DNA of 57,347 nt from Xenorhabdus vietnamensis (GCF_002127535.1 NZ_MUBJ01000025.1:1-57347), one strand, 5' to 3'; positions 1 through 9,981 are shown, counted from the stretch's first letter. The notes: a model not told the origin generated them from the sequence alone. Translations and numbers: made by a program.

Positions 1-1
1 T

Positions 2-82
2 CTTGTTCCCAGATTTTGGCAGGGGATGGCATGTGACACCGCCTTTTATTTAAGGAAGAAGAGCCCCATCATGGCACAATAG
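2..82 (+). pseudogene. 3' remnant of an IS transposase
   Basis: The frame opening at base 2 reads into a basic tail (LRKKSPIMAQ) and stops at TAG 80-82. Bases 85-102 then carry an 18-base string that recurs in inverted orientation at 57227-57244, where it covers the last codons and stop of a frame with a typical basic transposase tail. The similarity extends upstream with small gaps (ATCATGGC-ACA here, ATCATCGGCTTACA there). I therefore read this as a diverged, decayed end of a related element entering from outside the window. The family is not identified, and the coding assignment is uncertain. Confidence 0.35.
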
Positions 83-267
83 GGATTACGGCTGTAGTAC
101 TAGCGTGTACTTTTATTATTTCCTATATTTTTTCATGAAATATAATTAATATTGTTTGCATTTATAAGAATAATCTAATTAGAAATTTAATTTCATAGTG
201 TTAATGTAATTAAGAAACTCGATTGTATCGTATAATAATATTTCCTTTTAAGTAAGGAGGTGGTACT

Positions 268-2067
268 GTGAAAATAAGCAAAAAAAACTTACATGCTATG
301 TTATTTTTTATGGTATTAATTTTTTATCATCATGCTAATGCAATAGAGATGGTTAAAGGCGAAATAGTATCAAATAATATAGTCAATAAAAAAGAACTAA
401 ATAACAATAAGAATAATTTATCTAGGAATTATAATTTAACTTTTATCAATAATAGTAAGTATGACATTCTGAATATTAAGCGTATTGATGAGAAGTGTAT
501 GTATAAAACAGGGAGTAGTAATATTAATCTAATGGTTGGTGAAAGAATAAACCAAGAAATTGAAGATAAAAATACTTTTGGTGTACCATTTTGCTTTGAA
601 CTGGATAAGTATATCAGTTGGACGGCTGAAACGTATAAGGATGGCGAAAAATATCAATCATGTGATATACAGTTTTATGTTAATTTTATTCCTTTTACAA
701 TAGTTACTGGAAATATGAGTGAATGGTATACTCGAGTTGATACTAGTAGTTGCAAACTTAAAGTCACTGCTACCTGCGATAGTGTAGATTGTTTAAATAT
801 AAAATATGGCGTTAGTAATCCACCAAGTGATATTGTTATTACTATCAAAGATGATAACATTTTGGCACCTCCAACAATTACTTCACCTCAACCGGATTCA
901 ACAGTTGAAAATAACTATATTACAATTTTAGGAACAGGTGTTATGAAAGATGGTTCCTTACCTTTAATTATAACGGATTTTAATCCGTATAATTATGCAG
1001 CACAATTTACAGGAGACGATAAAAATTGGATAAGCCATCTTTGGATAAGCTGTGGCATCACCGGCACAATTAGTATTAAGGGAATAAAAAACTCTGATGT
1101 CACCTTAAATGGCCCACCATGTGGAGCAACAATTACCTCAATCCAAGATGGACAAACTATTCCTACAGGAAAATATAGCTTATCAGGCCGAATGAATAGT
1201 GATACTGCTGATAATGCCAAACATATGCAGGTACAAATTACGGGTTATCAAATGGATGGAACTATTTATGTACCGACAACGAGCTATACTCCAAATGTTG
1301 ATACTGGGACGGGAAAATGGGAACTGGGGGGGTTAGAAGCTGTTTGTGGCATTAACTATAACGTATCTGTGTCTATTAATGCATTTTCAACGCCTTCTGA
1401 TAATTATCCAACTTTACCCAATTTAATAGGATCAAATATTTCCTATCATACCGCGAACTGTCCAATTGAGATAACTAAACCGGAAAACCATGAAGTGGTT
1501 TCTTCGACAATCAATGATGTGCAAAATATTTTAATTGAAGGTAAGGCCACTGATGGAACCCGTATTGATGGAAGTGTTAATTCTTTGAATTATCAAGATT
1601 ATTCAAATAGTTTTGCTATTTCTGTTATTAATAACAATAAGTGGAGTACAGAGATACAAGATGTACCCATAGGCTTTATGAAAATTACAGTTACTAATTA
1701 TGGAACAGAAGAAGTTCCTATTGAAACTAATAGTGATAAAGTGACGATATTGAGTTCTAAAATTTTTTCTGTAGAAGCTAAAAAAGATAATGTGTTTACT
1801 GAATTTTATGGAACATCAATGCCATATGTTGAGGATGAAGATTTTAGTCCTGAAGTCAAAATATCATCTGATGAGCTTGTTTTTTTTGAGAGGAACATCA
1901 CAGATGAGAAAGGTGACTGGAAAGCAAAAGACAAACATTATGCTAAGAGAGGAGTATATTTATTTTCTTTTGAAGAATACGATGATAGCGGAAATTATAC
2001 AGCAAGAGGTGAAAAGAAAATAAAATGCACAGGTGGTGATTCCGGAATGAGTTGCATTAATCAATAG
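268..2067 (+). CDS. secreted Ig-like multidomain protein, function unknown
   Basis: 599 residues with a GTG start and a very strong ribosome site (TAAGGAGGT, 253-261). A signal peptide is visible: basic MKISKK, a hydrophobic stretch, then a probable cut after HHANA near residue 25, so the product should be exported. From about residue 202 it is built of Ig-like beta units that each open with a T/ITSPQ-, ITSIQDG- or ITKPENHE-like strand and contain a G-x-G or WxS/W-C turn (about 202-285, 285-397, 398-495 and 497-599). The first 200 residues are Cys-containing and unrecognised. The gene sits 30 bases before the trypsin-Ig gene, whose Ig units look like the same type, so the two are probably co-transcribed. 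GC is visibly lower than in the core genes downstream, suggesting transfer. No catalytic motif was seen. Adhesin or binding partner of the protease is only a guess. Confidence 0.75.
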   Translation: MKISKKNLHAMLFFMVLIFYHHANAIEMVKGEIVSNNIVNKKELNNNKNNLSRNYNLTFINNSKYDILNIKRIDEKCMYKTGSSNINLMVGERINQEIEDKNTFGVPFCFELDKYISWTAETYKDGEKYQSCDIQFYVNFIPFTIVTGNMSEWYTRVDTSSCKLKVTATCDSVDCLNIKYGVSNPPSDIVITIKDDNILAPPTITSPQPDSTVENNYITILGTGVMKDGSLPLIITDFNPYNYAAQFTGDDKNWISHLWISCGITGTISIKGIKNSDVTLNGPPCGATITSIQDGQTIPTGKYSLSGRMNSDTADNAKHMQVQITGYQMDGTIYVPTTSYTPNVDTGTGKWELGGLEAVCGINYNVSVSINAFSTPSDNYPTLPNLIGSNISYHTANCPIEITKPENHEVVSSTINDVQNILIEGKATDGTRIDGSVNSLNYQDYSNSFAISVINNNKWSTEIQDVPIGFMKITVTNYGTEEVPIETNSDKVTILSSKIFSVEAKKDNVFTEFYGTSMPYVEDEDFSPEVKISSDELVFFERNITDEKGDWKAKDKHYAKRGVYLFSFEEYDDSGNYTARGEKKIKCTGGDSGMSCINQ

Positions 2068-2097
2068 TAACTATCATCCATATTAAAGGAGATTGTT

Positions 2098-5000
2098 ATG
2101 ATTTATTTTAGAACTTTTTTTACATTGTTTTTTTTATTTTATTTCAGTCAATCATTTTCTGGTTTTTCATTAGAAAATCCACCTTTAGAGACTATTTCTG
2201 GAGGTGAAGATAGTTGTGTTAATATTGAAAGTGATAAATGTAAGTACTGGGTTGTTAGTATTCATTATAAAGATGAAAATAATCAAAATAGATTTCTCTG
2301 CAGTGGTTCGTTAATTGCATCAAACTATGTTTTGACTGCTGCACATTGCAAAATTAAAAATGCTAAAGAATATCTTATAAAAGATTATAAAAAAAACATT
2401 ATCGGTACTGCACAACCTGAAGAATTTAAATCAAGTTACTTGGGTAATGATTTTGCACTTATTAAATTAAAAGAAAAAGTGTCAGATGATTATGGTCGTG
2501 GGCGTATTCGTCGTTTCTTTAATTATGACGAAGTCTACGAAAAATTAAATAAAGATTATTATCAATCTTCCGTTTATGGCTATGGTTTACTTGGAGTTGA
2601 TAAAAATACTGGGGAACAAATAAAAAATGATGGAACTCAGCGTCGAGCTGATGTGAAGATTTTCACTACAGCTATCGATGCTAAAGGTAAAGAAGGATTG
2701 ATGGTAGAGGCAAGTAAAAATAAAGCATTAAGCCCAGGAGTTATACAAATGGGGGACTCTGGTGGGCCGATTATTTGGAACGATACAATTATTGGTGTTT
2801 CTTCTTGGGGATATGATGCATTAAAAATAAAAGATAAAAATGACTATCCTTTTTTTTTCTTTTCAGATGTTACTGGGAAATATTTTGATGCTGGTTCAAG
2901 TAAAAAACATGATCTTGGCAATTGGTTTTCTACAATAATGAAACAAGTTTGGATCAATAATCCAGATTGGAATACCCATTTAAGTAAGAGAGGGAAGTAT
3001 GTTTTTGTTGAAGGTTGGGGAAGGAAAGGTAGTGAAATAGAGGTTGCTTACTCTATTAAAAATGGTAAAGAAAACGTATATGCATGTGGGAAAGCTGATT
3101 CAAGGGGAAAATGGAAATGCTATATCCCGCATGATAATTTTTTTGTTGAAGATATTAATGACATAGAAGAATATAAGGTAATTATTACAGCCAGAGAGGT
3201 AAATAAGGTAAGTGAATCATGGGAAGAAGATACTGTACAAGCAAAAATATCTTCTATTTCAGAAGAGTTTGGTATTGTGTATCCAGCTGACGAATCAACT
3301 ATAATCACTAAGAATTTTATAGTACGTGGGTATGCTGATCCTGGTTCGGACGTTAAACTGATAATTCAATCTAATTTAGATAATGAAGAAATTTATACTC
3401 AAGATAAATTATGCGAAGGGCTTGAAGATGAAGAATTAATAAAAACAGAAAAGTATGGGCTTTGGTCATGCACTGTAAAATCTGAATTTATATATGAAAT
3501 TGAAAGTAATAATTATAAAATAATAGCAAGCCAAAATACAGGTAATGTAAATTTACATGATCAGGTTAATATACTTTTAAAACCACAGGAATACACTGAG
3601 TTAAAATTAGATCAATATAATAAAGATAAAAGCAATGTATATAGAAAAAAAGTAGAATATGATGTAAGTTATGCTAATGAGGCAAGTGCTGTTTGTATTT
3701 TCAATAATAAATCATTCGATTGTAGAAATAATAAGGATGATAAATATAGATTTTATTTGGATAATGTATCAGGAGATTATAATAATCCTGAGCCAATAAT
3801 GGTTTATACAGGTGCAATACAAAAGATTAAGGATACTGATTTTTTTGATAAAAAATTGTGGTATAATAAATACTTACGTGTTGAAGGGGGATATTTTGAA
3901 GCTGATTTCCTTAATGAAAATAAAATTGGAAATCCAAATAAAATTTCTTCTGTAGAGCTTAAAAATAAAAAAATATCTGGTGTTGGTGGTGATAGCAAGA
4001 GTTATATTGAGATGAATGGTGATATGATTTTACCATCAGAATACTCTATTTGCATGAAGAAAAATGAAAATTCACTTTTATCTCTTGAGGCTTCTATATG
4101 CTCCAGACAAGAGAATGAAGATGTTTATTTAAAAGTTCCATTGAAAGACGGAAAAGATTTTGAGGAAATTCCTATAAGATATGGAAATTATTCAATGGTG
4201 AATGGATTAAAAATGAATGACTTCCCAATTTGGGATATTCCTCTTCTTTCCACATTAAAAGATGGATTTTATTATATTGAGGTAACAGATAAGTATCATC
4301 CATTAGGGTTAACTAATATCAAAAAGACTTGGAATTCAATTTCAAATAGGAGTTACTTTCAAATAAAAACCCCTGAAGTTAAGATTACAACCCCTTCTGT
4401 AGGAGAAACAGATACTGTAGGTATCCCAAGTTTTTTGTCAGGAAGTGCTAATGAGCCGGGAGATGAGGTCGCGATTAAGAGACGTAAGATCGACCTTTCA
4501 TCAGAGTTGAAAGAAAACAATCAAGATCTTGCTAAGGAAATGTTTATTTGCACAGGAGCTGTGGTTAGTGACAGTGGTAACTGGCAATGTGGCAAACCAA
4601 TAATTTTTCCAGCAGGTACTTATGAATTAACTGCAGAGTTAATAAAAGAAGGAAAAATAGTCGCTACAGACGTTACACATATTACTATTAAAGATGAAAA
4701 TGATGATGAGCCAGAAAAGAAAAAATTCGAAGTAAAGAATCCCAAGAATAATTCAATTGTTGATCCGGATAACCCCATCACTTTTTCTGGCACATTTAGT
4801 GGTTCTGGAGGCGGAGGCGGCGGAGGCGGTGGATTTGGTGGTTTTCTAAGTAGTATATTTGGGGCAATTTTTGGTGCGTTCGAGGGAATTGCCTCCTTAT
4901 TCAGCGGGGCTTTTGGTTTCTTTTGGGAATTTATGATTCATCCTGGAGATATTTTAGGGGGTGATACCTATACAATGGAGTTACAGGAAACTCAAAATGG

Positions 5001-7170
5001 AGTGAACGTAGGTGACCCTATTAAATGGACGTTTACTGTTCCGATGCGTATTACTGAGCCTAAACCGGATGCACAATATAGATTACATGATGAAATTTCT
5101 ATTAAAGGTCAGGGAAGCCCCAACCAACTTGTTTTTGTTACAGGTTCTGAATATCTCTTACCGCCAGAAAAAATGACCTTACCGATTTCAAGTGAGGGGA
5201 TCATTTGCACGGCAACTGTGGATAAAGGAGGAAAATGGTTATGTCCTAATAACCCTGTCATGAAAGCGACCAACGAAGGGAAATTCTTTCTTTATGCGGC
5301 CCAGTATAAAAAAACAGATTCAACCCAATTAGGGCAATTAGGCGATACTTATGAAAAAACCTCACAAGTTACGCGTAAATACGAAGTGACCAAAACAAAA
5401 ATACAAATCATAATCCCTGTGCCTGGCGCGAAAATAACAACATTGCCTTTTACGATTTCAGGGACTGGAGAACAAGGTGCTCAGGTCTATGTTGAAGGCT
5501 TTGGTGGCGCTAAAGATTGTAATACTACCGTTGATTCATCGGGTAAATGGTCTTGTGGGTCTTATCAACCTGAAGAGGGGAAATATAGCGTTTCAGCCGA
5601 TCAGTTTATTGATAATGCATTAGATTCAAAAGCCGTTATTTCTTTTGAGATCCAGACAAAAACGGTCAAGCCAGTCACCATCACACAACCGCATAATGGC
5701 GGGATATTCCAGTATCTTGAAAATATCTTGCCGAAAGGAACGGGTGAGCCGGGTACAACGGTTTGTCTGGCTCAAAAATCCTTGTCACAGATTTGTCAGG
5801 ATGGGGTCACCATCAATGAACAAGGTCATTGGGAGTGGGTCTATGGTTTGGATACTTCAGTCAAAGGGGAGCAAAAACTGGTAGCGACGGCTTTTTTGGG
5901 TAAGGTGCGTCAATCCACAGCGAAAGTCACATTTAAGATAGAACCCGCTCCCGGTGAAACTACGTTGACCGTGGAAACACCCAAGGAAGATGAGGTGATA
6001 AAAACACCTTCTTATATGTTCAGCGGTACGATGCCGAGTAATGCCAAGACAGTGACAGTGCAGGGATTTGGTGGTCATGGTGATTGTATCGCTAAGCTCA
6101 ATGCGGAAGATTACACTTGGTCATGCGGGCCTTACAGTTCTGTACCGGGAGATTATGATGTGGCGGTAGTGGATGATGCCGATTCCGATTCCCAAATTAA
6201 CAGAAGCTTTAAAGTGCGTTATGGGGATAATTTGCAAATGCGTATATTAAACCCAACAGAAGGGGAGCAAATTGACAAATATTCCTACTGGATCAGCGGC
6301 AAAGGGCAGGCTGGGGCACGTGTAACCGTTAATGGTGCAGTAACATGTGATGTTTTGGTGAATGAGAATCAAGATTGGGTTTGTCCGTATGATTATAAAT
6401 CCATTCCCGGATCACATAAGCTTTTAGGGCAGCAATGGGTGGATGATGTACCATCGGGCAAACCAGTAACACGTAATTATGAAGTAATATATGGGATGTC
6501 GGATATTACTATTGATGGTACAGCTGAGGCAACTTGTTCAGTATCAAGTTTAAATGAAGAAACAAAAAAACCAGTAATATATGCTCCCATTATGGAGAAT
6601 AATGAAGCTTTTTCTGCGTTAATTACAGGGACTGCAACAAAAGGTATGTATGTTTCTCTGAAAGTGAAACGTGGCAATCAAAATATTAGATCTTGTGGAC
6701 CCGTACAGGCATCGGAGGCAGATGGTAAGTGGAGTTGTCGCATAGATGATATCGAATTAGGGTTATATCATTTGACGGCAACACAGGCGATTACATCAAA
6801 TAGTAACCCTGTAGGTTCTGCCGCTAATCAAGATATTTATGTTACTCATAATGACCTGAAAATTACTTTCCCTCAGGATAATAAAGCTTATTGTTATCAT
6901 TATAAATATGATCATTCTAAGTGGAATATCACAGGTGTGGGAGATCCGGGAGCCGAAGTTTTAGTAGAGTGGCCGAAGCAAGGTTTCTCACAAAAAACCA
7001 AAGTTGATCAACAGGGAAATTGGTCAGTAATTTCAGTAATTCCACCAGTTGGATACAGCACGATTAAAGCTTCTTATGAAGGGAAAAGATGTGGTTTAGA
7101 ACCATCGGACAGTGTTCAATTTCAGGTCGCGGGAGATCTGACAATTGGCTTCCATCCACCTCCGTGTTGA
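2098..7170 (+). CDS. secreted trypsin-like serine protease with Ig-like array
   Basis: 1690 residues; ATG with RBS AAAGGAGA (2085-2092). A signal peptide (MIYFRTFF... to about SQSFSG, residue 22) is followed by a chymotrypsin-fold protease at about 33-290. Its triad is complete: His83 in LTAAHC, Asp118 in GNDFALI and Ser221 in GDSGGP, with Cys68/Cys84 as in the classical disulfide. The N-terminal zymogen-like motif is ISGG instead of IVGG. Behind it lie Ig-like units at about 393-490, 760-880, 983, 1102, 1193, 1288, 1380, 1490 and 1587-1690, most ending in G-K-W-S/L-C. At 902-915 there is a run with nine consecutive glycines (904-912), then a hydrophobic, Phe/Gly/Ala-rich stretch (916-946). 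The first half is AT-rich; from about 4900 onward GC rises, so the gene may be a fusion of parts with different histories. Likely an extracellular or surface protease; substrate unknown. Confidence 0.85.
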   Translation: MIYFRTFFTLFFLFYFSQSFSGFSLENPPLETISGGEDSCVNIESDKCKYWVVSIHYKDENNQNRFLCSGSLIASNYVLTAAHCKIKNAKEYLIKDYKKNIIGTAQPEEFKSSYLGNDFALIKLKEKVSDDYGRGRIRRFFNYDEVYEKLNKDYYQSSVYGYGLLGVDKNTGEQIKNDGTQRRADVKIFTTAIDAKGKEGLMVEASKNKALSPGVIQMGDSGGPIIWNDTIIGVSSWGYDALKIKDKNDYPFFFFSDVTGKYFDAGSSKKHDLGNWFSTIMKQVWINNPDWNTHLSKRGKYVFVEGWGRKGSEIEVAYSIKNGKENVYACGKADSRGKWKCYIPHDNFFVEDINDIEEYKVIITAREVNKVSESWEEDTVQAKISSISEEFGIVYPADESTIITKNFIVRGYADPGSDVKLIIQSNLDNEEIYTQDKLCEGLEDEELIKTEKYGLWSCTVKSEFIYEIESNNYKIIASQNTGNVNLHDQVNILLKPQEYTELKLDQYNKDKSNVYRKKVEYDVSYANEASAVCIFNNKSFDCRNNKDDKYRFYLDNVSGDYNNPEPIMVYTGAIQKIKDTDFFDKKLWYNKYLRVEGGYFEADFLNENKIGNPNKISSVELKNKKISGVGGDSKSYIEMNGDMILPSEYSICMKKNENSLLSLEASICSRQENEDVYLKVPLKDGKDFEEIPIRYGNYSMVNGLKMNDFPIWDIPLLSTLKDGFYYIEVTDKYHPLGLTNIKKTWNSISNRSYFQIKTPEVKITTPSVGETDTVGIPSFLSGSANEPGDEVAIKRRKIDLSSELKENNQDLAKEMFICTGAVVSDSGNWQCGKPIIFPAGTYELTAELIKEGKIVATDVTHITIKDENDDEPEKKKFEVKNPKNNSIVDPDNPITFSGTFSGSGGGGGGGGGFGGFLSSIFGAIFGAFEGIASLFSGAFGFFWEFMIHPGDILGGDTYTMELQETQNGVNVGDPIKWTFTVPMRITEPKPDAQYRLHDEISIKGQGSPNQLVFVTGSEYLLPPEKMTLPISSEGIICTATVDKGGKWLCPNNPVMKATNEGKFFLYAAQYKKTDSTQLGQLGDTYEKTSQVTRKYEVTKTKIQIIIPVPGAKITTLPFTISGTGEQGAQVYVEGFGGAKDCNTTVDSSGKWSCGSYQPEEGKYSVSADQFIDNALDSKAVISFEIQTKTVKPVTITQPHNGGIFQYLENILPKGTGEPGTTVCLAQKSLSQICQDGVTINEQGHWEWVYGLDTSVKGEQKLVATAFLGKVRQSTAKVTFKIEPAPGETTLTVETPKEDEVIKTPSYMFSGTMPSNAKTVTVQGFGGHGDCIAKLNAEDYTWSCGPYSSVPGDYDVAVVDDADSDSQINRSFKVRYGDNLQMRILNPTEGEQIDKYSYWISGKGQAGARVTVNGAVTCDVLVNENQDWVCPYDYKSIPGSHKLLGQQWVDDVPSGKPVTRNYEVIYGMSDITIDGTAEATCSVSSLNEETKKPVIYAPIMENNEAFSALITGTATKGMYVSLKVKRGNQNIRSCGPVQASEADGKWSCRIDDIELGLYHLTATQAITSNSNPVGSAANQDIYVTHNDLKITFPQDNKAYCYHYKYDHSKWNITGVGDPGAEVLVEWPKQGFSQKTKVDQQGNWSVISVIPPVGYSTIKASYEGKRCGLEPSDSVQFQVAGDLTIGFHPPPC

Positions 7171-7205
7171 TCAAATGTTATCAATAGCCGTTCTATTTTT
7201 TGAGA

Positions 7206-7237
7206 AAGCTGTACATCAGGTGATGTGCAGCTTTTTG
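7206..7237 (+). terminator. Rho-independent terminator of the Ig/protease pair
   Basis: A 13-bp stem (7206-7218 with 7221-7233, one G-T pair) with a tight GG loop runs directly into a T tract. It lies 36 bases after the protease stop codon. Confidence 0.85.
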
Positions 7238-7404
7238 TTCCCAACTTAAAACCACAACAATCATATAGAAATTAAATCTCTAACAAGTAAATTCCCTCTT
7301 TAATTCCATCCCCTGTGTTATCATTTGCGCTTTGTACTTAATATCAGTTGATAGCTTGATAGAGAGTATCTCCAGTTTCCCACCCGACAAACAGGTACAG
7401 GACA

Positions 7405-8265
7405 ATGACTGAAGCCGTCAGTGAAATGACAAGACGCTACGATCTGCATAGCCATACGACTGCTTCAGATGGTGTATTATCACCAGAACAGCTTGTGGAC
7501 AGAGCCATTTTTATGGGCATTGATGTACTGGCAATCACCGATCATGATACGACGGCAGGTATTCCGTCAGCCTTGAACCATATCCAGCAAAATAATCTGC
7601 CATTAACCTTGGTATCCGGCGTTGAAATTTCGACATTATGGGAAAATTTTGAAATCCATATTGTTGGCTTAAATATTGATATCAACTCTGTTTCCTTAAG
7701 AAAACTCTTGACTAATCAGGTTGATTTAAGAAAACAGCGCGGTATCGAAATCGGACGGCGATTAGCCAAATCGGGTATTCCCGATGCTTGGGAAGGTGCA
7801 TCTCGATTGGCAAATGGTGGTCAGATCACGCGCGGCCATTTTGCCCGTTATCTGATAGAAGCAGGCATTGAGCCCACAATCCCGAAAGTTTTTAAAAAAT
7901 ATCTGGCAAAGGGAAAAATCGGTTATGTCCCGCCGCAATGGTGTACAATTGAGCAGGCTATTGAAACCATTCATCAGGCAGGAGGACAAGCTGTGATTGC
8001 TCATCCCGGCAGGTATGATTTGTCGATGAAGTGGCTGAAACGGTTAATAGCCTGGTTCAAACAACATGGTGGTGATGCAATGGAAGTTGCACAGTGCCAG
8101 CAAGCACCTAATGAAAGGCAACAACTTGGTCAACTGGCAAGAGAATATGGCTTGAAAGTATCATTAGGATCGGATTTTCACCAACCTTGTTCATGGATAG
8201 AACTTGGGCGCAATTTGTGGTTACCCGGTGATGTTGTACCGATATGGCACGACTGGTCACGTTAG
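7405..8265 (+). CDS. trpH: RNase AM / 5'-3' exoribonuclease, PHP domain (TrpH/YciV)
   Basis: 286 residues, matching E. coli TrpH (YciV, RNase AM) through its length. The PHP metal site is evident: DLHSHTTASDG (His15, His17, Asp22) and ITDHDTT (Asp46-His47-Asp48), plus AHPGRYD and the C-terminal GSDFHQP motif. The E. coli enzyme hydrolyses nucleotide bisphosphates and trims RNA from the 5' end, including 5' ends of rRNAs, using three metal ions. It is the first of three co-directional genes, 31 bases before yciO, the same neighbour as in E. coli. The start chosen gives the usual short leader before YDLHSH; the ribosome site is weak (CAGGAC). Confidence 0.95.
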   Translation: MTEAVSEMTRRYDLHSHTTASDGVLSPEQLVDRAIFMGIDVLAITDHDTTAGIPSALNHIQQNNLPLTLVSGVEISTLWENFEIHIVGLNIDINSVSLRKLLTNQVDLRKQRGIEIGRRLAKSGIPDAWEGASRLANGGQITRGHFARYLIEAGIEPTIPKVFKKYLAKGKIGYVPPQWCTIEQAIETIHQAGGQAVIAHPGRYDLSMKWLKRLIAWFKQHGGDAMEVAQCQQAPNERQQLGQLAREYGLKVSLGSDFHQPCSWIELGRNLWLPGDVVPIWHDWSR

Positions 8266-8296
8266 GGACTGCGTATGAAGTATAGAGGTTATTGTT

Positions 8297-8917
8297 ATGA
8301 GCCAGTTTTTTTATGTCCACCCTGATAATCCACAGAAACGTCTTATTGACCAAAGTGTGGAAGTACTGAAAAAGGGCGGAGTTGTCATTTATCCTACTGA
8401 TTCAGGTTATGCCATTGGTTGCTGTCTTGAAAATAAGGATGCGATGACCCATATATGTCGTATTCGTCAAGTGGAAGGAAATCACAACTTTACTCTGATG
8501 TGTCGTGATCTGTCTGAAATTGCAACTTATGCCCATGTGGATAATCAGGCATTCAGGTTGATCAAAAATAACACGCCGGGCAATTACACTTTTATTTTAC
8601 AGGCGACAAAAGAAGTGCCTCGCCGCTTAATGAACGAAAAACGTAAAACTATTGGTCTGCGTGTTCCTTCTAACTCTATCGCTTTGGCACTGTTGGAAGA
8701 GATGCGTGAACCATTGATGTCTTGCAGCCTGATTTTACCCGGTAATGATTTTGCCGAATCTGATCCTGAAGAGATAAAGGATACATTAGGTAAACAAGTT
8801 GATTTAATTATTCACGGTGGTTATCTTGGGCAGCAACCGACAACAGTAGTAGATTTAACTGGGGATTCACCAGTAATTCTTCGTGAAGGTGAAGGTGATG
8901 TCACGCCTTTTTTATAA
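8297..8917 (+). CDS. yciO: Sua5/YciO/YrdC family protein YciO
   Basis: 206 residues, the same length as E. coli YciO and near identical in layout. The family signature KKGGVVIYPTDSGYAIGC lies near residues 22-40, and KRKTIGLRVPSN and the C-terminal PTTVVDLT are also present. The fold is that of the YrdC/TsaC enzymes that make threonylcarbamoyl-adenylate for tRNA t6A. YciO itself does not replace TsaC well in E. coli, so the cellular role is open. ATG with AGAGG a dozen bases upstream. Confidence 0.95.
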   Translation: MSQFFYVHPDNPQKRLIDQSVEVLKKGGVVIYPTDSGYAIGCCLENKDAMTHICRIRQVEGNHNFTLMCRDLSEIATYAHVDNQAFRLIKNNTPGNYTFILQATKEVPRRLMNEKRKTIGLRVPSNSIALALLEEMREPLMSCSLILPGNDFAESDPEEIKDTLGKQVDLIIHGGYLGQQPTTVVDLTGDSPVILREGEGDVTPFL

Positions 8918-8985
8918 AGTACACGATTTAATTTTTATTTATTAATACATACGACGCCTGTGAAGGCGACAATAGAGGTTGCTCA

Positions 8986-9909
8986 ATGAGCGATAAAACA
9001 GAAAAGTTACAAAAAGTTCTCGCGCGTTCTGGCCATGGCTCTCGTCGCGAAATCGAGGGATATATCCAACAAGGGCGCATCAGCATTGATGGCAAGACCG
9101 CAAAGTTGGGTGATCGAATTGAGGTTAAACTCTCAGTAAAAATTCGTCTGGATGGACGGATCTTGAATATCAAAGAACCACAGAAATCAGTTTGTCGTGT
9201 TTTGGCTTATTACAAGCCGGAAGGCGAATTGTGTACCCGCCATGATCCTGAAGGCCGTCCGACTGTATTTGATCGTCTGCCAAAAATGCAGGGCGCGCGC
9301 TGGATTGCGGTAGGGCGTCTGGATATCAATACTTGTGGATTGTTGCTGTTTACTACCGATGGGGAGTTAGCTAACCGTTTGATGCACCCAAGCTGCGAAG
9401 TTGAACGTGAGTATGCGGTTCGCGTTTTTGGTGAAGTGGATAATGCAAAACTGCGTCAACTGACGCAAGGTGTGCAATTAGAAGATGGCCCCGCTTCATT
9501 CAAAACCATCGCTTTTAAAGGTGGTGAAGGGATCAACCAATGGTACAACGTCACTTTGACAGAAGGTCGTAACCGTGAAGTCAGACGTTTGTGGGAAGCT
9601 GTTGGTGTTCAGGTCAGCCGCTTGATCCGTGTGCGTTATGGTGATATTGATCTGCCGAAAGGCTTGCCGCGTGCTGGATGGACTGAGTTGGGACTGGAAC
9701 AGACTAACTATTTACGTCAGTTGGTTGGTTTGGATGCAGAAGTTGTAACAAAGGTTGCAGTTGAACGTGATCAGCGTCGCATCAAAGCTAACCAAATCCG
9801 CCGTGCAGTAAGAAGACATGCACAGGTTGCATCCCGCCCAGCTGGGAAGCGTCCTGCAAGCAGTTCTCGCCAGAATGCTGGCAGGAAGACGACATCTAAA
9901 GGTCGTTAA
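8986..9909 (+). CDS. rluB: 23S rRNA pseudouridine(2605) synthase RluB
   Basis: 307 residues. An N-terminal S4 RNA-binding domain ([16 protein letters not shown], residues 6-21 onward) is followed by the RsuA/RluB-type synthase domain. The catalytic Asp is Asp113 in [12 protein letters not shown], and the conserved [15 protein letters not shown] block is present. The C-terminal tail (about 260-307) is Arg/Lys/Ser-rich and diverges from E. coli, as usual for this protein. The enzyme isomerises U2605 in the peptidyl transferase region of 23S rRNA. ATG with TAGAGG at 8973-8978. Confidence 0.96.
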   Translation: MSDKTEKLQKVLARSGHGSRREIEGYIQQGRISIDGKTAKLGDRIEVKLSVKIRLDGRILNIKEPQKSVCRVLAYYKPEGELCTRHDPEGRPTVFDRLPKMQGARWIAVGRLDINTCGLLLFTTDGELANRLMHPSCEVEREYAVRVFGEVDNAKLRQLTQGVQLEDGPASFKTIAFKGGEGINQWYNVTLTEGRNREVRRLWEAVGVQVSRLIRVRYGDIDLPKGLPRAGWTELGLEQTNYLRQLVGLDAEVVTKVAVERDQRRIKANQIRRAVRRHAQVASRPAGKRPASSSRQNAGRKTTSKGR

Positions 9910-9918
9910 TACGCCAAG

Positions 9919-9981
9919 CCGCTGTTTCAGCTTAGATCAGCATTTATACTAAATTTATGCTAATCAATATTGAAACAGCGG
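9919..9981. repeat. long imperfect inverted repeat between rluB and btuR
   Basis: CCGCTGTTTCA (9919-9929) pairs perfectly with TGAAACAGCGG (9971-9981). The interior can pair further through AGCAT and ATGCT. It sits between two convergent genes, so it may act as a bidirectional terminator, but no clear T tract follows on either strand. Confidence 0.55.

Noticed and set aside
1..30. Ten-codon minus-strand frame MPSPAKIWEQ running off the left edge
   Set aside because: Too short to judge and conflicts with the transposase-like reading on the plus strand.
9742..9749. Ter core GTTGTAAC inside rluB (also at 27478-27485 and 43488-43495)
   Set aside because: The flanks lack the AGNAT and TAAA parts of a Ter site, and all are inside coding sequence.
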